NCBI GenBank assembly: GCA_947450025.1
Contig: CANFTW010000008.1
Location: 122,444 to 186,443 of the forward strand
Direction: 5' to 3'
DNA from: Bacteroidota bacterium
GTDB taxonomy: Bacteria > Bacteroidota > Bacteroidia > B-17B0 > Aurantibacillaceae
Length of the DNA: 64,000 bases
Part shown: one piece after another, positions 45,201 through 53,572 of the stretch
Numbering within the stretch: position 1 is the first letter of the stretch
Layout of the letters: each line of letters starts with the position of its first letter
Program-made: the position numbers and the translations under genes
Notes under the pieces: model-generated
Seen by the model: only the letters and a program-made list of their open reading frames with translations
Databases searched by the model: none
Told to the model about the DNA's origin: nothing

Positions 45201-47378
45201 ATGAGTTGTGCTTCTTGTGCACTCAGCGTGGAGACTATTCTCTCGGCTCAAGATGGAGTAAAAAGTTGTGCGGTAAATTTTGCAGATAATTCAGTAGCGA
45301 TTGAGTTTGATCCTTCTCAAACTAAAGATATTAATCTCAAAAAAAGTGTGCAAGATGCGGGCTATGATTTGATATTAAATATTAAAAACAATTCCGAAGA
45401 AAGTAATCAATTACATGAAGCTACCTTAAATCGCATCCGTCAAAATACAATTTGGTCGGGTGTGTTTGCCCTTCCTATTATGATTATAGGTATGTTCTTT
45501 ATGGATATGCCATATGGTAATTATATCATGTGGGTTTTAGCAACACCTGTACTATTAGTATGGGGACGAATTTTTTATATTAATGCTTGGCATCAATTAA
45601 AAATAAAGAAAGCCAATATGGATTCTTTAGTAGCCTTGAGCACAAGTATTGCCTATGTGTTTAGTGTATTTAACACGCTCAATCCCCAGTATTGGCATTC
45701 TCGTGGTTTGCATCCTCATGTTTATTTTGAAGCATCGGTGGTGATTATCTTTTTTATTTTATTTGGTAAATGGCTTGAAGAAAAAGCGAAATCTAATACC
45801 TCGAATGCTATTAAAAAATTAATTGGTTTACAACCAAAAACAGTAAGTTTATTGCAACACAATCATACAACGATTCAAGTTCCTATTGATCAAATTAAAA
45901 AAGAAGATATAATTGTTGTAAAACCTGGAGATAAAATTCCTGTAGATGGTATTGTTGTTTCCGGTGAGAGTTTTGTGGATGAGAGCTCAATTAATGGAGA
46001 ACCAATTCCTGTTTTAAAAAATATAAATACGAAAGTTTTCACCGGTACAATCAATCAAAAGGGAACAATTAATATTAGTGCGCAAAAAGTTGGAGACGAA
46101 ACTTTGTTAGCCCAAATTATTAAAATGGTTCAAGAGGCGCAAGGAAGTAAAGCTCCTATTCAAAAAAACGTGGATAAAATTGCCAGTGTCTTTGTTCCAA
46201 CTGTGATGGCGATTTCATTAATAACATTTATTGTTTGGATGGTTTTTGGTATTGAAAATAGTTTTACTTATGGTTTATTGTCTGCTATTACTGTATTAGT
46301 GATTGCATGTCCATGTGCTTTAGGTTTAGCTACACCAACAGCTATTATGGTTGGTATAGGTAAAGGAGCGCAATTAGGAATTTTAATAAAAGATGCGGAG
46401 GTATTAGAATTATCAAAAAATATCAATGCTATTATTTTAGATAAAACAGGAACAATCACTGAAGGTAAACCAAAAGTAGAATCGCTTGTTTGGAATAAGC
46501 AATTATCTGACATAAAAGAGTTATCTCAAATTTTATTTTCAATTGAATCTAAGAGTGAGCATCCTTTAGCACAATCGGTTTGTGATTATTTAAAGCAAAC
46601 TGATGCAGTAGCTATAGACGGATTTGAAAATATAACAGGAAAAGGTGTAAAAGCTTATATAAACGACGTCTCGTATTTTGTTGGAAGCTTGTCGTTTATG
46701 ACTGATTTGAAATTAACTTTAAGCGATGATTTACAAAAAGAGTTTAATAATTATTCAGAACAAGCTTACACCGTTTTTGCATTTTCAAATCAACAAGAGG
46801 TATTGGCTTTAATTGCGATTACAGATAAAATTAAAGAAACCTCCATACTAGCTATTAAGGGTTTGCAGGAAATGGGTATTGAAGTCTACATGCTTACTGG
46901 CGATTCGGAAGCGGCCGCAAAAAATGTTGCTTCAAAAACAGGAATCAAATTTTATAAATCTTCAGTAATGCCTCAAGATAAAGCGGCTTTTACAAAAGAA
47001 TTACAAAGTAAAGGCAAAGTCGTGGCAATGGTTGGTGATGGTATTAATGATAGTAATGCATTGGCACAAGCAGATGTGAGTTTTGCAATGGCTAAAGGCT
47101 CTGATATTGCTATGGATGTAGCAAAGGTCACCATTATGTCTTCTGATTTAATGCAGCTATTAAAAGCTATTCAATTATCTAGATTAACGGTTTCTAAAAT
47201 TCGCCAAAATTTATTTTGGGCATTTGTTTATAATGTGATTGGTATTCCATTAGCAGCAGGTATATTATTTCCTGTCAATGGGTTTTTATTAAATCCTATG
47301 ATTGCTGGCGGAGCCATGGCATTAAGTAGCGTGTCGGTTGTGACAAATAGTTTATTATTAAAATTTAAAAAAATATAA
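45201..47378 (+). CDS. copA: Copper-exporting P1B-type ATPase CopA
   Basis: A 725-residue Cu+ exporter. One HMA domain begins right at the first ATG with GMSCASC (Cys 3 and 6 of this frame). Eight helices, CPC in VIACPCALG, DKTGT, SEHPLAQS and GDGINDSNALAQ are present. The homologous sequence EKHIYPVT-G continues in frame upstream to the stop at 45150-45152 without any ATG, GTG or TTG. The true start may therefore be non-canonical (for example ATA at 45165); I give the first standard codon. It lies in the thiol/copper operon and is distinct from ccoI. Confidence 0.93.
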   Translation: MSCASCALSVETILSAQDGVKSCAVNFADNSVAIEFDPSQTKDINLKKSVQDAGYDLILNIKNNSEESNQLHEATLNRIRQNTIWSGVFALPIMIIGMFFMDMPYGNYIMWVLATPVLLVWGRIFYINAWHQLKIKKANMDSLVALSTSIAYVFSVFNTLNPQYWHSRGLHPHVYFEASVVIIFFILFGKWLEEKAKSNTSNAIKKLIGLQPKTVSLLQHNHTTIQVPIDQIKKEDIIVVKPGDKIPVDGIVVSGESFVDESSINGEPIPVLKNINTKVFTGTINQKGTINISAQKVGDETLLAQIIKMVQEAQGSKAPIQKNVDKIASVFVPTVMAISLITFIVWMVFGIENSFTYGLLSAITVLVIACPCALGLATPTAIMVGIGKGAQLGILIKDAEVLELSKNINAIILDKTGTITEGKPKVESLVWNKQLSDIKELSQILFSIESKSEHPLAQSVCDYLKQTDAVAIDGFENITGKGVKAYINDVSYFVGSLSFMTDLKLTLSDDLQKEFNNYSEQAYTVFAFSNQQEVLALIAITDKIKETSILAIKGLQEMGIEVYMLTGDSEAAAKNVASKTGIKFYKSSVMPQDKAAFTKELQSKGKVVAMVGDGINDSNALAQADVSFAMAKGSDIAMDVAKVTIMSSDLMQLLKAIQLSRLTVSKIRQNLFWAFVYNVIGIPLAAGILFPVNGFLLNPMIAGGAMALSSVSVVTNSLLLKFKKI

Positions 47379-47382
47379 GACA

Positions 47383-47592
47383 ATGAGTATATATAAATTT
47401 AAAACCACGATGAGTTGCAGTGGTTGCGTGAGTAAAGTAGAGAAATTTTTGAATGGTGAAAAAGATATTTTAAAATGGGAAGTAGATTTGAATTCTCTAG
47501 ATAAAATATTGACAATAGAAACTGAAAAAATGGAGCCTAATCAAATACCCATATTATTATTAAAAGCTGGCTATAAAGCCGTTCAAATTTAA
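47383..47592 (+). CDS. Heavy-metal-associated (HMA) copper chaperone-like protein
   Basis: A 69-residue single HMA domain with MSCSGC (Cys12/Cys15), following copA by 4 nt. Probably hands Cu+ to CopA. The domain is otherwise normal (beta-alpha-beta-beta-alpha-beta). Confidence 0.9.
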   Translation: MSIYKFKTTMSCSGCVSKVEKFLNGEKDILKWEVDLNSLDKILTIETEKMEPNQIPILLLKAGYKAVQI

Positions 47593-47602
47593 TTTGTCGA
47601 AC

Positions 47603-47638
47603 AAAAAAAGAGGCTTAATTAATTAACCCTCTTTTTTT
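47603..47638. terminator. Bidirectional rho-independent terminator
   Basis: Arms AAAAAAAGAGG / CCTCTTTTTTT around a TTAATTAATTAA-containing loop, 11 nt past the HMA gene and 17 nt before the convergent 127-aa gene. Confidence 0.85.
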
Positions 47639-47654
47639 ATCGTTTATAATTTAA

Positions 47655-48038
47655 TTACATCCACTTAGCAGCAAATGTCTTAAACTCAGCTCTTAATTCA
47701 TTAAAGTTTTTTTCAAATGCATCAATAGCTTCTTTTTCATTAAAGTGAGAAGGCATTTCTCTATGATCAACTGCTACTGGATTTTTATTCACTTCTTTCT
47801 CTAAAGAATTCTCGTCAACTTTGATAGCGTGCGATAATTCATCGATATTGTTTTTTTGAACAATCAATTGATTCTGAAAGTGTTCAACTTGAGCTAAAAC
47901 ATCAGAATGATTATTTTTTGAAGCTAGTTCTCCTAAACGTCCTTTCATTAAAGTGATTTCATCTGCATAAAATTTTAATTTACTCATCCATTCTGTATGA
48001 TCAGCGTGTTGAGTGTAAAGTTTTTCTCCTGTTTTCAT
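47655..48038 (-). CDS. Helical coiled-coil protein, unknown function
   Basis: A 127-residue, almost entirely helical, charged protein without a signal peptide or membrane segment. Coiled-coil stretches are at about 15-75 and 98-125 (FEKNFNELRAEFKTFAAKW). It is divergent from hmgA and shares its 155-bp regulatory region. I do not recognise the family. Confidence 0.65.
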   Translation of the reverse strand: MKTGEKLYTQHADHTEWMSKLKFYADEITLMKGRLGELASKNNHSDVLAQVEHFQNQLIVQKNNIDELSHAIKVDENSLEKEVNKNPVAVDHREMPSHFNEKEAIDAFEKNFNELRAEFKTFAAKWM

Positions 48039-48105
48039 GGGTTTTTATATTTAGTTTATGATTAATTTCTATTCTAAAGGTAAACCAAACCCGTCCTGAT
48101 AAACT

Positions 48106-48171
48106 TGATAATAATCATATTCTAAAACTGAGTTATATCATTCCTTTTTTCCGACATTTTTTCATCCTTTG
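48106..48171 (+). promoter_or_regulatory. Tandem operator and -7-like element of hmgA-hppD
   Basis: Distal TGAT-AATA-ATCA at 48106-48117, proximal TGAG-TTAT-ATCA at 48129-48140 (one deviation), 23 bp apart. ATCCTTTG at 48164-48171, with TTTG at the expected place, is 33 bp from the proximal centre. hmgA starts at 48194. It may also act on the divergent 127-aa gene. Confidence 0.55.
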
Positions 48172-48193
48172 TTACAACTAAAACGTAATTACT

Positions 48194-49366
48194 ATGTCTA
48201 TATATCAAAAACAAGGGCAGATCCCACATAAACGTCACATTGTGTTTCGCAAACCCAATGGTGAATTGTATCACGAAGAATTATTTGGAACGGAAGGTTT
48301 TTCTAGCACGTCTTCTTTAGTATATCATTTAAACCCACCAACAATGGTCAAGGAAATTGGTAAGGCACATTATGCTAGACCTGAAGTTGGAATTGATGAA
48401 AACTTAAAAGCTTTAAGTTTTATGGGTTATGATGTTGATCCAGAAGATGATTATTTAGAAAGTCGTAAAGTATTTTTCTTTAACGATGATATGCAAATTG
48501 GAATGGCATGCCCTTCAAAAAACATGGAAGATTATTTCTTCAAGAATGCAGATTCTGATGAAATGCTGTTCATTCATAAAGGCAGTGGACGTTGCAAAAC
48601 GATGTATGGTAACGTAGATTTTGAATATGGTGATTATGTGATTATTCCAAGAGGGGTCGTTTATAAATTAGAATTTGATACAAAGGATAATAAAATATTA
48701 TTTGTTGAATCTCACAGTCCTATTCGCACGCCAAAACGTTATCGTAATGAATTTGGTCAATTATTAGAACATTCTCCATTCTGTGAGCGTGATTTTAAAT
48801 TGCCATATAATTTTGAAACACATGATGAAAAAGGAGATTTCAAAATTATGATTAAAAAAAGAGGAATGATTTATCCTTATACTTATGAAACTCATCCTTT
48901 TGATTTAGTAGGTTGGGATGGTTATGTATATCCATATGCATTCTCCATTTTTAATTTCGAACCTATTACAGGACGTATTCACATGCCTCCTCCAATTCAT
49001 CAGCAATTTGAAGGCCGTAATTTTGTTATTTGTTCATTTGTGCCTCGTTTATACGATTATCATCCCGATGCAATTCCTGCACCTTATCATCATAGTAATA
49101 TTGATGCTGAAGAAATTTTATATTATGTAGATGGTGATTTCATGAGCCGCAATAATATCAAAGCTGGTCAGTTTACTTTACATCCAGCTGGTGTTCCTCA
49201 TGGACCTCACCCTGGAGCAATTGAGCGTAGCATTGGTAAAAAAGAAACGAAAGAATTAGCAGTGATGATTGATCCGTTTAATCCTTTAAAAATTTCGACA
49301 GAGGCACTGAAATATGAAGTGAAAGATTATTACAAATCATGGATGAGTGCTCCTCAATTAGTATAA
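48194..49366 (+). CDS. hmgA: Homogentisate 1,2-dioxygenase
   Basis: A 390-residue cupin dioxygenase that opens the homogentisate ring in tyrosine/phenylalanine catabolism. The N-terminal QGQIPHKRH, a cupin with E-M-L-F-I-H-K-G-S-G and the block around YHHSNIDAEEILYYVDGDF are conserved; that block and nearby HPAGVPHGPHPGA carry the iron His/Glu ligands. It is the Bacteroidota-type enzyme and shorter than the human one (445). It is followed 39 nt later by hppD, so the pair is likely co-transcribed. Confidence 0.95.
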   Translation: MSIYQKQGQIPHKRHIVFRKPNGELYHEELFGTEGFSSTSSLVYHLNPPTMVKEIGKAHYARPEVGIDENLKALSFMGYDVDPEDDYLESRKVFFFNDDMQIGMACPSKNMEDYFFKNADSDEMLFIHKGSGRCKTMYGNVDFEYGDYVIIPRGVVYKLEFDTKDNKILFVESHSPIRTPKRYRNEFGQLLEHSPFCERDFKLPYNFETHDEKGDFKIMIKKRGMIYPYTYETHPFDLVGWDGYVYPYAFSIFNFEPITGRIHMPPPIHQQFEGRNFVICSFVPRLYDYHPDAIPAPYHHSNIDAEEILYYVDGDFMSRNNIKAGQFTLHPAGVPHGPHPGAIERSIGKKETKELAVMIDPFNPLKISTEALKYEVKDYYKSWMSAPQLV

Positions 49367-49404
49367 AATAAGAACTATATTAAATAACTATAAAAATAAA
49401 TATC

Positions 49405-50562
49405 ATGTCAGTAGCAGATTTAACAAAAGTAAAAAACTACGATTATAGCGGAGAAAAAGTATTTGAAAAAGCTCAAGACTTTTTGCCAATTAATGGAACA
49501 GATTATGTTGAATTGTATGTAGGTAATGCCAAGCAAGCAGCTCATTATTACAAAACTGCATTTGGTTTCCAAGAATTAGCATACGCTGGATTAGAAACAG
49601 GTTCCCGCGATAGAGTATCTTATGTATTGGTTCAAGATAAAATTCGTTTGGTATTAACTTCTCCATTTGATCCAAATAGTGAAATTTCTCACCATATCCG
49701 AAATCACGGGGATGGAGTAAAAGTAATTGCATTATTGGTAGATGATGCTCGTAAAGCATACGAAGAAACAACGAAGCGTGGTGCTAAATCTTATTTAGAA
49801 CCAACGGTTATCAAAGATGAAAACGGTGAGATTGTAAAAGCTGGCATTCATACATACGGAGAAACCATTCACATGTTTGTAGAGCGTAAAAATTACAATG
49901 GTGTTTTTATGCCAGGCTACGAAAAATTAGATACAGAGTATAAGCCAACTCCAACAGGATTAAAATATATTGATCATATGGTTGGTAACGTGGAGTTAGG
50001 GGCAATGAATAAATGGGCTAGCTTCTATGCAGATGTAATGGGCTTTGCAAACCTAGTAACGTTTGATGATAAAGATATTTCGACTGAGTACACAGCTTTA
50101 ATGAGTAAGGTTATGACTAATGGAAATGGTCGCATTAAATTTCCAATTAATGAGCCAGCACATGGTAAAAAGAAATCTCAAGTAGAAGAGTATTTAGATT
50201 TTTATCACGGACCAGGTTGTCAGCATATTGCGGTTGCTACGGATGATATCGTATTTACAATTTCTGAAATGCGTAGACGTGGAGTTGAATTTTTATATGT
50301 ACCAGGAACGTATTATGATACTGTAAAAGATAGAGTAGGGATTATTGAAGAAGATATGGAAGTGTTAAAGAAATGGGGTATCATGGTTGATAGAGATGAT
50401 GAAGGATACTTGTTGCAAATCTTTACAAAACCAGTAGAAGACAGACCAACTTTATTTTTTGAAATCATTCAACGTAAAGGAGCGAAGTCTTTCGGAAAAG
50501 GAAACTTCCAAGCTTTATTTGAATCAATTGAGGCGGAACAAGCTAGAAGAGGAACCCTTTAA
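49405..50562 (+). CDS. hppD: 4-hydroxyphenylpyruvate dioxygenase
   Basis: A 385-residue two-domain VOC-fold Fe(II) enzyme that turns 4-hydroxyphenylpyruvate into homogentisate using O2. Iron ligands are His191 (YIDHMVGN), His274 (GCQHIAVATDD) and Glu353 (LFFEIIQRKG). The length is normal. It supplies the substrate of the adjacent HmgA; the fumarylacetoacetase step is not in the window. Confidence 0.97.
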   Translation: MSVADLTKVKNYDYSGEKVFEKAQDFLPINGTDYVELYVGNAKQAAHYYKTAFGFQELAYAGLETGSRDRVSYVLVQDKIRLVLTSPFDPNSEISHHIRNHGDGVKVIALLVDDARKAYEETTKRGAKSYLEPTVIKDENGEIVKAGIHTYGETIHMFVERKNYNGVFMPGYEKLDTEYKPTPTGLKYIDHMVGNVELGAMNKWASFYADVMGFANLVTFDDKDISTEYTALMSKVMTNGNGRIKFPINEPAHGKKKSQVEEYLDFYHGPGCQHIAVATDDIVFTISEMRRRGVEFLYVPGTYYDTVKDRVGIIEEDMEVLKKWGIMVDRDDEGYLLQIFTKPVEDRPTLFFEIIQRKGAKSFGKGNFQALFESIEAEQARRGTL

Positions 50563-50573
50563 TTATAACCATC

Positions 50574-50612
50574 AAAAATGTCATACTGAGCTAGTCGAAG
50601 TATGACATTTTT
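50574..50612. repeat. Intergenic palindrome of the TCATACTGAGC...GTCGAAGTATGA type, probably also a terminator
   Basis: Perfect 13-bp arms AAAAATGTCATAC / GTATGACATTTTT separated by 13 nt containing TGAGCTAGTCGAA. The core recalls the short GTCAT-C/T-CTGAG-C...GTCGAAG repeats scattered through many Bacteroidota genomes. It lies between hppD and haaO and can terminate the hppD transcript. No second copy was seen in this window. Confidence 0.7.
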
Positions 50613-50631
50613 ATTTTAACTAAAAACACAT

Positions 50632-51168
50632 ATGAGCATCATTCCACCATTTAATTTTAAAAAATGGATTGACGAAAATCGTCATTTATTAAAACCACCA
50701 GTTGGAAATCAAGTGGTTTATAAGGATACTGAATTTATTGTAATGGTTGTTGGCGGACCAAATGCCCGTAAGGAATTTCACTATAACGAAGGAGAAGAAT
50801 TTTTCTATCAAATTGAAGGTGATATGCAATTGCCTATCAGGGAAAATGGAACAACAAGAGTGATTGATATTAAAGAAGGTGAGATTTTTTTATTACCGCC
50901 TAGAGTAGAGCATTCTCCTCAACGCTTTCCTAATACCGTTGGTTTAGTCATTGAGCGTCAAAGAACTTCTCAAGAGTTAGATGCTTGCACATGGTATTGT
51001 GAAAAATGCGATAGCGAGTTATATCGTGCTAAATTTCATTTAGGAGATATCGTTGAGCAATTACCAAAATTAATGCAGTCGTATTATGATAGTTTGGAGT
51101 TGCGCACTTGCAAAAAATGTGGTCATGTGATGGAACCACCAAAGTTAAAAGAAGCATTAGTAAAATAA
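50632..51168 (+). CDS. haaO: 3-hydroxyanthranilate 3,4-dioxygenase
   Basis: A 178-residue cupin dioxygenase of the kynurenine route to quinolinate/NAD. Iron ligands are His50, Glu56 and His94 (EFHYNEGEE, RVEHSPQ). The C-terminal rubredoxin-like second metal site has Cys123, Cys126, Cys160 and Cys163. This four-Cys site is the bacterial/yeast form. It precedes kmo by about 105 nt and is on the same strand. Confidence 0.96.
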   Translation: MSIIPPFNFKKWIDENRHLLKPPVGNQVVYKDTEFIVMVVGGPNARKEFHYNEGEEFFYQIEGDMQLPIRENGTTRVIDIKEGEIFLLPPRVEHSPQRFPNTVGLVIERQRTSQELDACTWYCEKCDSELYRAKFHLGDIVEQLPKLMQSYYDSLELRTCKKCGHVMEPPKLKEALVK

Positions 51169-51191
51169 TATTATAAGACAATAGAAATGAA

Positions 51192-51238
51192 ATAGTCATG
51201 TTCCCGAGTATCAAACGCTAAGTAAATAACATGACTAT
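51192..51238 (+). other. Long-loop inverted repeat before kmo
   Basis: Perfect 11-bp arms ATAGTCATGTT / AACATGACTAT separated by 25 nt, ending 5 nt before the first in-frame ATG (51244) of kmo. There is no T tract, so it is not a standard terminator. It could be a leader structure or a protein site. Confidence 0.6.
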
Positions 51239-51273
51239 AACATATGACAATTAAAAAACAATATTCTATTCAT

Positions 51274-52629
51274 ATGAAACAAGCAACAATAATAGGCGCA
51301 GGATTAGTAGGCTCTTTATGGGCGGTTTATTTAGCTAAAGAAGGTTATAAAGTAAATGTTTATGAACGTCGCCCTGATATGCGTAAAGCAAATATGTCTG
51401 CAGGGAAGTCAATTAACTTAGCAACATCTTATCGTGGTTGGAAAGCATTAGATGCAGTGGGTATAGGCGATGAAATCAGAAAAATTGCGATTCCTATGTA
51501 TGGTCGCACGATGCACACATTAAAAGGTGATACAAATTATCAACCATATGGTATTAATGACCAAGCTATTTATTCTGTATCTCGTGGCGAAATTAATGCG
51601 AAGTTGATGGATTTATCAGAGCAAAATCCTAATGTAAAAATTTTCTTTAACGAAGAGTGTGTGAATGTAGATTTAGAAAAGGGTATAAGCTTTTTTAAAA
51701 ATACGCAAACAGGTGCATTGTCTGAAGTAACGGCTGATGTTGTGTTTGCAACGGATGGCGCATTCTCCGCAGCACGTTATAATGCGATGCAAAAATTAGA
51801 TCGCTTTAGCTACAGTCAAAATTATATTGAAGATGGTTACCGCGAAATTTTATTACCAGCGAATGCAGATGGTAGTTATAAATTAGAAAAAAATACTTTG
51901 CATATATGGCCCCGAGGTCGTTTTATGCTAATTGCACTTCCTAATTTTGATGGTTCATTTACATGCACTTTATTTATGCCGTTTGATGGACACGAACATT
52001 GTTTTAATAAATTAACGTCTAATGATAAAGTAGAGGATTTCTTTAAAGAAGTGTTTCCAGATTTCTTCAACATGATGCCAAATGTTGCAGATGCCTGGGG
52101 AGATCATCCATTATCATCATTGGCTATCATTCGTTGTTATCCATGGTATCATGGTAAAGTCATGTTGATGGGAGATGCAGCACATGCAACTGTTCCTTTC
52201 TTTGGACAAGGTATGAATTGCGGTTTTGAAGATTGCACCGTAATGTGTGAATTAATGAAAAAATACAACGAAGACTGGAAAAAAATTGGCGAAGAATATC
52301 AAGTGTCACGAAAACCAAATGGCGATGCCGTTCAGGATTTATCAGTCAATAACTATTTAGTGATGCGTAATAAAGTCGCTGACCCTGAATTTTTATTACT
52401 GCAAAAAATTGAAAGAAGATTTAGTGAATTGTATCCAGATAAATATTTCCCATTATACACAATGGTGTCTTTTACTAATATTGAGTATCGTACTGCCTTA
52501 GAGAAAGGAAATGCTCAGGAAAATATTATCAAAGAATTAATTAGTAAACATGGTATTACTTATGACACATCCATGATCACTATTGATAATATTATCCATC
52601 AACAAATGACTAAAAATGTATTAATTTAG
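51274..52629 (+). CDS. kmo: Kynurenine 3-monooxygenase
   Basis: A flavoprotein hydroxylase of about 451 residues that uses NADPH and O2. It has an N-terminal FAD Rossmann motif GAGLVGSLWAVYLAKEGYKV, SINLATSYRGW and the conserved GDAAHATVPFFGQGMNCGFEDC. The frame opens 10 codons earlier at 51244, but homology begins at the ATG at 51274. Kynureninase, the next step, is not in the window. 15 nt before kynA. Confidence 0.95.
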   Translation: MKQATIIGAGLVGSLWAVYLAKEGYKVNVYERRPDMRKANMSAGKSINLATSYRGWKALDAVGIGDEIRKIAIPMYGRTMHTLKGDTNYQPYGINDQAIYSVSRGEINAKLMDLSEQNPNVKIFFNEECVNVDLEKGISFFKNTQTGALSEVTADVVFATDGAFSAARYNAMQKLDRFSYSQNYIEDGYREILLPANADGSYKLEKNTLHIWPRGRFMLIALPNFDGSFTCTLFMPFDGHEHCFNKLTSNDKVEDFFKEVFPDFFNMMPNVADAWGDHPLSSLAIIRCYPWYHGKVMLMGDAAHATVPFFGQGMNCGFEDCTVMCELMKKYNEDWKKIGEEYQVSRKPNGDAVQDLSVNNYLVMRNKVADPEFLLLQKIERRFSELYPDKYFPLYTMVSFTNIEYRTALEKGNAQENIIKELISKHGITYDTSMITIDNIIHQQMTKNVLI

Positions 52630-52644
52630 CGAAAAATATAAATT

Positions 52645-53559
52645 ATGACTGACGCTCAAAAAGAACTTGTTTCTCGTATTGAAGATAAATATAAAGCAAT
52701 CGATCAAAATCCTGATGTTCATTTAGAAGGTTTAGTGTGGGCCAACCCAATTACGTATTGGGATTATATTTTACCTGATGCTTTATTAGGGTTACAAGTT
52801 CAGCGAACTAATCAACCTGATGAGATGGTATTTATCATGTATCATCAAATCAATGAGTTATTATTTAAAATGATTTTATGGGAAATTAATCAAGTAAGTA
52901 ATAATAACGACGTATCTGCTCCTTTCTTTACCGAGAAACTAAGACGCATCAGTCGCTATTTTGACATGCTATCTTCTTCCTTTTCTATTATGGGTGATGG
53001 TATGGAAAAAGAGCAATACATGAAATTTAGAAATACACTAACACCCGCTAGCGGTTTTCAAAGTGCACAGTATCGTTTAATTGAATTTGCTTCAACTGAA
53101 TTAATTAATTTAATTGATTATCGCTTTAGAGCAACGATTGATAGAAATACACCATACGAGCATGCCTATGAACATTTATATTGGCAAGCTGCTGGTAAAG
53201 ATCATGCTACTGGTAAAAAAAACACCTTAATTAGAAATTTCGAAAAGCGTTACAAGTCTGAATTTTTAATTCAAATGGTAGGGTATAATACGACCAACTT
53301 ATGGACAAAATTCAAGCAATTGCCTGAAGCTGTTAAAAATGATGCAGACTTAATTAAAGCGATGCGTCATTATGATTTCACGGTAAATGTTACTTGGGTA
53401 ATGGCTCACTATAATGCCGCTGGAAAATATTTAGGAAATGCGGAAGCAACAGGAGGAAGTGATTGGAGAAAATATATGCATCCAAAATACCAACATCGTA
53501 TATTCTTCCCTGAATTGTGGAGTAAAGAAGAGTTAGAGAACTGGGGAAATAACGTGTAA
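52645..53559 (+). CDS. kynA: Tryptophan 2,3-dioxygenase
   Basis: A 304-residue haem dioxygenase that starts tryptophan breakdown. MYHQINELLFKMILWEI, LTPASGFQSAQYRLIEF and the final DWRKYMHPKYQHRIFFPELW are characteristic. The order haaO-kmo-kynA groups three O2-using kynurenine steps. No Fnr-like operator was found before haaO or kmo. Confidence 0.94.
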   Translation: MTDAQKELVSRIEDKYKAIDQNPDVHLEGLVWANPITYWDYILPDALLGLQVQRTNQPDEMVFIMYHQINELLFKMILWEINQVSNNNDVSAPFFTEKLRRISRYFDMLSSSFSIMGDGMEKEQYMKFRNTLTPASGFQSAQYRLIEFASTELINLIDYRFRATIDRNTPYEHAYEHLYWQAAGKDHATGKKNTLIRNFEKRYKSEFLIQMVGYNTTNLWTKFKQLPEAVKNDADLIKAMRHYDFTVNVTWVMAHYNAAGKYLGNAEATGGSDWRKYMHPKYQHRIFFPELWSKEELENWGNNV

Positions 53560-53572
53560 GCATAAAATTTTA

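Noticed and set aside
49490..49771. 93-aa frame opposite hppD
   Set aside because: Antisense shadow of the conserved dioxygenase.
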